Positions 57,536 to 64,000 of a stretch of DNA of 64,000 bases are shown here, piece by piece. The first letter of the stretch is position 1, and the number at the start of each line of letters is the position of its first letter. Source of the DNA: Serripes groenlandicus (lineage: Eukaryota > Mollusca > Bivalvia > Cardiida > Cardiidae); contig JASEVX010000011.1 in NCBI GenBank assembly GCA_031761405.1, positions 41,396,916 through 41,460,915 of the forward strand. Direction: 5' to 3'. The translations under genes and the position numbers were made by a program. Below the pieces are notes generated by a model. It had not been told where the DNA came from. It saw only the letters and a program-made list of their open reading frames with translations, and ran no database searches.

Positions 57536-58335
57536 AGCAATTAAATTTCCTTCTATGGAACGTTAATGGACTTAAAAAAAAGTCGTTGATAATGACTTCG
57601 TAAGCATATTACGAAAATATGATATTGTGATGTTAACGGAAACATGGACCTCGAGATACAGTAATCTAGATATAGAAGGATACGATCACATATCATGCCC
57701 TGGGCCAAAAACAAACAAAAGGGCAAAGCGAAACAGTTGAAGTATTATGATATACTACATATCAAGCTTTAAAAACAATATAGACATATGTAATATCGAC
57801 CAAAAAGGAGTAGTTTAGATTAAGTTGAAAAATAAGTATTTCAGTTTTGAGAATGATTGATTTAGTTGTGCATGCTACGTCCCATCGGAAGATTCATCTG
57901 TTTATAAAAACGCAAATTCTATTGCTTTATCAGTGTGATTTCTTTGAGATCTTAGACAGAAATGTTAGAAAATACAGTCAGATGAGTGAGGTGTATTTAA
58001 CGGGAGACTTCTATGCGAGAACAGGAAGTCGACCGGATTATATACTAAAATGATAATTTGGACCGCTTTGTCGATGTACCGCCCTGTGAATGCACGGGAG
58101 ATATATCGACGTGAAGGTCACTTGACGACCAGGTAAACAGTTTTGGGTATAAACTACTATTGTGTAAAAATAATGAGCTTTCCATTTGCAATGGGGGTAT
58201 CGAGGATGGTAACACTACATGTTATAATGTTAATACGCGTCATAAAGGCACTAGAGTTGTTGACTATTTAATTGCTAAAAAAACTGTTTTCGGACCATTG
58301 TCCTATATATTTTTTCTATGTTGTTTAATGGTAGC
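57536..58335 (+). pseudogene. Non-LTR retrotransposon endonuclease, broken (copy B)
   Basis: Same blocks as 12290-13115: DIVMLTETW near 57625, LTGDFYARTG near 57995 and RVVDYLIA near 58253, separated by stops and shifts. It is inactive as it stands. Confidence 0.75.
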
Positions 58336-58950
58336 AAAAACCCGCACGGTGGTAAAAGCAATTAAAATAAAAAAAAATACACAGAATGATTTGGAAAAGC
58401 ACAGACAGGGCTTCTTTAGACAGTTCTTTCTTAGAGTATAATCCATATTTCGAAAACATTGTATTGAGTTTGGGCTCAAATGAAGTTGATATCGATAAGT
58501 GTGTAGAAAATTTGATTTATGATATTTCGTTTAGTCTTCACGGTAGGACGTTTTCAAGTGATAACAAGAGAAAGTCTACAGCTGCACCATGGTTTGATGC
58601 ACATTGTAGATATCTTAAATCCAAATTTTACGTAGCAAGCTAAACCGAGTGAAGCAAACAAAATGCATTTCTTGACGCAGAGACAAACATATGTACAATA
58701 TAAACAAACAACTTAACAACTTTATAACAACAAAGAAAAGGCAAACATTTCTATTATGACAACAAACGAACCTATAAATGTCTGGCAATATATAAATAAA
58801 TCAAAACAATGCAAGAAAAGTGCTGTAGTGTTCTTCATGTGGATAAAGAGAGATCAACACTGCCTAACTAATGCACCCGAATATCAAGAGTTGTCTATCC
58901 TAAATGTATTAGCAGAAATAGAAGCTAGGTTGCGCACTCGATTGAAATAG
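58336..58950 (+). pseudogene. Linker between endonuclease and RT of the non-LTR element (copy B)
   Basis: This contains WFDAHCRYLKSKFYVAS (ending near 58640) and INVWQYINKSKQCKKSA (from about 58771), equivalent to 13116-13720. The frame is broken several times. The two copies have different small indels. Confidence 0.6.
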
Positions 58951-59169
58951 ATAAACAATGGAAGTCTGAACACGTGCTTTGTAATTACTTGTAAAGACAT
59001 TAGTCATCCCTAATGGGGAATACAACAACTGGCGACGAGGATAAACTTTAAAAGAAACACCTTTTGTTTGAATACGTTAAAGGTTAACAAGGTATTGCAG
59101 CTCAGCTAGAGATAAATATCGTCGAAAAGTTTAATCCACATGTAAACCCCACCCACTAGGGACATCAAT

Positions 59170-59816
59170 GGGAAAGGTGGCACAGGTCCTTTGAGTTATA
59201 CGTTACTGGCAAGGGAGTGACGAATGCAGCGAATAGCTCTTCTTCTGCACCATGCAGGTTTAGAAATTCAGGGTATATTCTTCACACTAGAAGAGGTGGA
59301 AGAAGAAGGTGACAACGTTTACACGAAGTGTGTGAAAACATTGAAGACATATTTTTCACCAAAAATGAACATACGATACGAACGCTGTGAGTTTCGAAAC
59401 ATAAAACAGGAACAGGGAGAACGTATTGAACAATACATTATTAAATTAAGACAGAAATCAGTTTATTGTCAGTTCGATAACTCGGGACCAAATAATTGAA
59501 AAATGTCATTGACACAGACTTAGTATAAAGCTACTTGAAAAGGAAGATGGTTTGACATTAGAACAGTTACGCATCACAGCTAATACTTTGGAAATGAGTG
59601 AAATGCAAAGTAAGAGTATGAATGTTTCAGTTCCAGACAATGCATACATTTAACAAAGTTACAGGTGCGAGATCTAAAACACCAAGGAAGGTAAATCCAA
59701 AGAATTTGAAGTGTTACAGATGTGGATCATCAAATCATTTAGCTAAAGATCAATCATGCCCTGCCAAAGATAAAAAATGTCACAATTGTCAACATGATGG
59801 TCATTTCAGAAAACAT
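59170..59816 (+). pseudogene. LTR-retrotransposon gag fragment (copy B)
   Basis: This is the paralogue of 13875-14505. Here the first zinc knuckle is intact (CYRCGSSNHLAKDQSC, CX2CX4HX6C). The second has its first two Cys and its His (CHNCQHDGHFRKH), but the sequence switches to non-LTR reverse transcriptase immediately before its last Cys. Copy A therefore decayed faster in the knuckles. The two copies differ in what follows. Confidence 0.7.
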
Positions 59817-60060
59817 AGCACTTTCTCTGACTTTTTCGACGTATCGATAGGTTTAAAACAAGGTGATCCCTTATCCAATATTTTATTCCTAATTTGTATT
59901 AATGATGTAAGCGATGTAATATATATTGAACATGTGACGGATTCAAATTATGATTAACTCTGTTTATTTATGTTAATTTTTGCAGACGATATAGTACTTT
60001 TTACCACTAGCCCAGAAAGTTTACAACAACAGTTTAACAATATCAACGGACAAGATAAAC
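59817..60060 (+). pseudogene. Non-LTR reverse transcriptase fragment
   Basis: From 59817 the sequence encodes GLKQGDPLSNILF, the conserved QG-PLSP-LF type block, and IN-V-D. After a TAA at 59954-59956 it encodes LIFADDIVLF (about 59974-60003), the catalytic F/YADD box. Reverse transcriptase copies element RNA at the nicked target. This fits the RT missing from the LINE upstream, separated by the LTR-gag fragment. A stop between the two blocks and truncation after about 60060 make it inactive. Confidence 0.8.
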
Positions 60061-60420
60061 ACAACATTTTGAAAGGGTTATATGGATTGGTAAATATTAC
60101 ATGGGCTTCTTAAGTGAAAGATATTCTTTTCATATATAGAGAAGAGAAAGCTGATGCAGTTATGCATAACACTTACATTATAGTAGTTGACAAATCAGTT
60201 ATCAACTGAGGGGCATATTGGAACATCAGGGGTGGGTCAATTGAAAATGTATCATAACTTGCATTTTTTTGTCAACGAAGTGAATGTCCTTCATTGAAAT
60301 ATAATTGAAGCCTTTCGCTGTTTATGATCAATCTCCATTCTAAGGTAAGTTGACCATATACACAGCCAACTAATTATTGATCATAAACGGTAATGGAAAT
60401 GAGTAATCTTGCCAATCATT
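60061..60420. other. No gene seen
   Basis: AT-rich sequence after the RT fragment, without recognised elements. Confidence 0.4.
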
Positions 60421-60430
60421 GACGCCGCGT

Positions 60431-60637
60431 GGAAGCGCGGCGTCAGTATGGGATAGGTTTTTATTTTGTACCATGGGGTGACGTAATCGAAAAGGGAGCA
60501 ACCAACATTATTTTTGTTAAGAAAAACTCTGTTATATGTTTAAAAAAAAATCTTTACGAATAAATAAATTGTATAAAATGATTTACGAAACAGCAAGATA
60601 CAAACTTCGTATGTCTTCTAACGTTATTACAAAAATT
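60431..60637. repeat. Dispersed repeat family S (copy 2)
   Basis: It aligns with 32057-32265. Its left end forms a short hairpin with the flank: GACGCCGCG (60421-60429) pairs with CGCGGCGTC. Confidence 0.8.
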
Positions 60638-63200
60638 TGTACACATATAATGGGTATTTAATAACTTTCCCCTAACATCCTAGGCTACACTTTTTTCATA
60701 GTTTGGTTTACGACCCGATTCATCAAAGCTCAGAAAAAAGTTTCTGGCGATGTTTTTGCCTATTTACGCTATTGAGATTTTTAAATAAATGGGTAATTTT
60801 TAAAAAATCAATGATGATTCATTTTAATTACTACACATTACAGTATACTCTAGAAACTGTAAAAACAACGTTAACCCAACTATGCAATACGCATTGCCGT
60901 TACATGACACGTTCTATTATTTGTAAATGCTGCATGTCATCGCTTGGCGATTTTGGTCATTCTTATTTAATAGACGACAAGATGTCATCGGTTCCCATAT
61001 AGTAGTTAAGTTGTCTTTGCTTCCTTCTATTAGGAATACTTCGCTGTTTTCACGATTTCATCCGATTTCTAAAATTAATTGGATTCGTATCCGGGTTTTC
61101 ATGTTTCGTTCGAGATGAACGATTCGTACCAACTGGTTTTCGCTCTTTGCTCTTGGGGAACTGACTTGACCATTTTCTTTTGTTTATTTTTTCAGTTTTT
61201 TACTGGCATGTTCAAAACGATTAAAGTGACATTACAAACAAACAAAACATACTTAATAATTCTTGCTATATGTTGACTATACATGTGAACTTTCATAATG
61301 CTCAATCTTGATCATACAAACATGTATCTCTCTTCTTTTTTTAATTACTTCATATCTTTTGTTTATATACTCCGGTTTTTGCTTACATACTTCTGCTAAA
61401 CTGGAAGGAGAATATACTTCTACCTAAGCTTGTGTCACACTTAACTTATAACTAGAGGCAATAAACCTTAATATATGTTAATATTTAAGCACCTATGGTT
61501 TTTTTTTATCTAATGGATCTAGTTAGAGGAATTAAAACAGTTTATTGGTAAAAAGAAATTGAGAAACTTCAGCTTGTATGACACATTATAGTTGCAGTGA
61601 ATGTTAAGCAAACTGTAAACCAAATGGAATCAGGACTAAACTTATCATTTCACGACTAAACTTCACATGCTGATTATCACATAGATCGTAACATATAAAA
61701 CGTTTAATCCCTACGTCAATATTGACCCTTTCTGCTCTTGGTAACTTGTTATATAGGCTATGGTAGCCATTTAAGCAATATAGGCACATCTTGGCCTTCT
61801 TGTTTAAAATAAAGTGACATTTGGACTTCTTGTTCGAAATATTTACATCCTGTCTGCTTGCACAGATTATTTAAATGTACTGAACTGCATCTGCTTCCTT
61901 TAAGTCATGCTTCAAAATCATGCGCGGCGTCTTTGATGCTTTGCATCAAAATTCTCCTTGTTAGTCTTAGTATGTATACAGTGCTTTCATTAAGGAATTA
62001 TTATAAGATTTGTGAATTCCACATACACTTTTCAAGATGTTTGTCAGAATATTTGAATTTTATTATTTATCATTAAAACCACAAAACAGACAATTTAGAA
62101 TTTGCATGCGAAAGCACGTCATTTTAACTTTCCCCTATTAAAGTCAACATTGTTAACCTTTGCAGCAATCTACTTTTAAAACAATGAGAAAAGGGTTAAA
62201 TCGCTGAAGACATGAGTTTTCTCTTTTTCTCAAATTGATATTAGATTGGCATTCTAATTATATCAAACTTTGACAAATGTTAAAATGTAGTCCAATATTT
62301 ATAAATTAGACCTCCCTCGAAATATAATATCAGCTAAACAGTTGAAATTCATTAAAATTGTTGTATAACTTCAAACTTGATGAACACATACTGAACCCTA
62401 CAACATGTTAATTTATTGTAATTCTTTCCTTCCTTTTTTATAATAAAAATAACAAACTACTTATGTTTTAAAATTATATTATGATGAGCGCCCTTGTGTC
62501 AATGATGCATAATAATATGCAGATTGCAAGCAAAATGCCTGTAGGGAATCTAATAACACATTTAAAATTGTCAAGGACTGAGGACGAAATAATTTTATAC
62601 GAAAGACCCGATTCGTGAACTTTTTTTTCTTTGAAGCGTTATAGTTCGTTACACTCTCTTCATAGGCGGAGACTGTTCATTCAAAGTCATTTTTCTTTTA
62701 AAACCAGTTTTATATCATTTTTTTCCTTTCTTCATTTGTTTCGAACCAAATAAACATTTTAAATCACCTATAATTAACTATTTGTAAGTGAGTGTAAAGA
62801 ACGACTCTCTGCAAAGGAGATTTATCTACGCAGTCGTTATTCGATAGTCACGTGATCAACAGTTTTAGCTTTAAAACAGTTCATATTTTAGATATACATG
62901 GTTAAACATTATTAAATGCATTCTTCAGAAATCAAGACATCTCTTTGAACATGAAAATAACTAAAAAACATAAATGCGAGTCAAAATAAAGAAACTGCAA
63001 ATACTTAAAACATCGGAATATTTATTTCATTTTAGATGTGTCATAACTTATTGTTTTTAAATAAGCGCAATTGTAATATGTTCAAGACATTTAAATTTGT
63101 TTTTTTCTAATAATAACTCGTCCTCCCATGTTCTTTTCGGAAAGCTATTAAAGATATAAGTCGCGTGCAATAAAGTATTGAATCTTGAATCTTGTATTAT
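60638..63200. other. No gene seen; AT-rich
   Basis: Only short frames without domains (such as 60703-61002 and 61858-62076). A weak family A trace (CAGCAATCTACTTTTAAAAC and GAGAAAAGGGTTAAA) lies at 62160-62205. Confidence 0.45.
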
Positions 63201-63274
63201 GATTGCGATTTCAAAATTGAATTTGAATTGATGACTTTACATTTGAAGAGGGAGAGTATTGTGTATATTGTCTA
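63201..63274 (+). repeat. Fragment matching the region upstream of the non-LTR element
   Basis: GATTGCGATTTCAAAATTGA, TGATGACTTTACATTTGAA and GTGTATATTGTCTAAAC match 9389-9462 and 54674-54747. It is a third, diverged copy outside the segmental duplication. Confidence 0.7.
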
Positions 63275-63609
63275 AACAAAAGAACTCATGAATGAAAGTC
63301 TATCCACTCAAAGCGACGCCTCTTAGTGTAACATATTTCTATATAACCCATGCATTTCATGTTAATCTTTATAGTGAGCGAACTAGGGCCATCATGGCAC
63401 TCTTTTTAAACTATAAATATGTGTATGTGTGTAAATTTAAATCCAGTATGATTATCTCTGTATAAATTAATACTTTGTTATTGTCACATGTATTTAAAAA
63501 AAAAACATTATGTATGACATTGTGCAAAGACCATACATAATTGTTTTCAGTATTTTACGCATAACTTTAAGAACTAAAATATTTAATAATAATCATTGGG
63601 CACAGTGAT

Positions 63610-63825
63610 TAAACCTTCCCACTTACAACAAATATGCAGTGGAAACTTTTTAAACATCTAAGTAAGATAGGAAAACTCTATAAATATGTTAATAATTATT
63701 AAAACTGAAAACATTGTGGTAAAACAAGAACATAATGAATAATTTTTCCTTTTACCAAAATGTGTTCTAAAGTTGTTTTCTGAAGTCGTGTAAGAACATG
63801 TCTAAAAGAGGGAAACGATAAACTG
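63610..63825. mobile_element. Foldback MITE, family A (diverged)
   Basis: Left: CCTTCCCACTTACAACAAAT and a GCAGTGGAAACTTTTTAAAC block. Centre: GAAAACATTGTGGTAAAACA with TTTTTCCTTTTACCAAAATG. The right end has TAAAGTTGTTTTCTGAAGTC and GAGGGAAACG. Confidence 0.65.
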
Positions 63826-63907
63826 GGCCAGCTTAGGTCCTTAATCTGATTTTTCAGAACTTTTTCAGAGATTCATGATCTCACATGAACATTTTCTAAG
63901 TCCACTT

Positions 63908-64000
63908 TTCCGCCCAGCACTTCAGTTTTCCGCCACAATGGGAACATCCGCCTCAGAAAATTGTCCAAGCATGATATTCCGTCCAAATTCACATTCCGCC
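63908..64000. repeat. TTCCGCC-containing short repeat at the window end
   Basis: TTCCGCC or a near match occurs at about 63909, 63932 and 63994, with ATCCGCC and ATTCCGTCC between. This may be the edge of another array cut by the window end. Confidence 0.4.

Larger units (their letters stand above)
45464..59816 (+). repeat. Segmental duplication, copy B
   Basis: This is the second copy of 1-14505. Homology starts at 45464, matching window base 1, and ends at 59816. There copy A continues into LTR-element sequence and copy B switches to non-LTR reverse transcriptase sequence. Copy B has gained the 33-bp array (47596-48340), a 162-bp insertion (52872-53033) and a SINE (56057-56315). It lacks about 305 bp found at 11026-11330. 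All sub-features keep the same order and orientation as in copy A. Confidence 0.95.

Overview
The window looks like AT-rich, repeat-dominated nuclear DNA of a marine or freshwater invertebrate, most probably a heterodont bivalve mollusc. A Dreissena-like genome is my inference. The basis is tRNA-derived SINEs with a mollusc-type tail, an intronless Cys-loop receptor gene, non-LTR and LTR retroelement relics, foldback MITEs and many minisatellites. I see no prokaryotic gene organisation. I find one convincing intact protein gene: a nicotinic acetylcholine receptor-like (Cys-loop) subunit on the minus strand at 33843-35489, with three 39-residue repeats in its intracellular loop. Nearly everything else is mobile-element debris, tandem arrays and unassigned sequence.

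Layout. (1) 1-14505 and 45464-59816 are two direct copies (A and B) of one ~14.4 kb segment, about 31 kb apart. By eye they differ by one to three bases per 60-100 outside the arrays. Each carries, in order: foldback MITEs, SINE pieces, a CpG-dense 17-bp satellite, a 31-bp SINE-tail array, a second MITE family, a dispersed repeat (family R), and a decayed non-LTR retrotransposon (ORF1, endonuclease) interrupted by an LTR-retrotransposon gag region. Copy A then runs into zinc-knuckle, protease and early RT sequence. Copy B breaks off in the second zinc knuckle and joins non-LTR reverse transcriptase sequence. (2) 15052-17600 is a frameshifted relic of a large animal protein family of unknown function. 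(3) 18000-20470 is a ~170-bp satellite with a higher-order ~1 kb duplication. (4) 20500-33300 is mostly SINEs, MITEs and other repeats. (5) 33843-35489 is the receptor gene. (6) 38937-42690 is a 48-bp array and 43310-44318 a 31-bp array. (7) 60060-64000 is AT-rich sequence with few recognisable features.

The main pattern found is that several minisatellites appear to have grown out of transposable elements. The 33-bp array in copy B is one segment of a SINE that is still single-copy at the matching site in copy A. The 31-bp array at 43.3 kb lies inside a foldback MITE. The 7.8/53.1 kb arrays and the 170-bp satellite contain SINE 3' sequence. Because 17-bp and 33-bp periods keep reading frames open, these arrays produce long spurious ORFs. 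Copy B also carries a recent SINE insertion, absent from copy A, with a perfect 13-bp target-site duplication and four tandem A-box copies.
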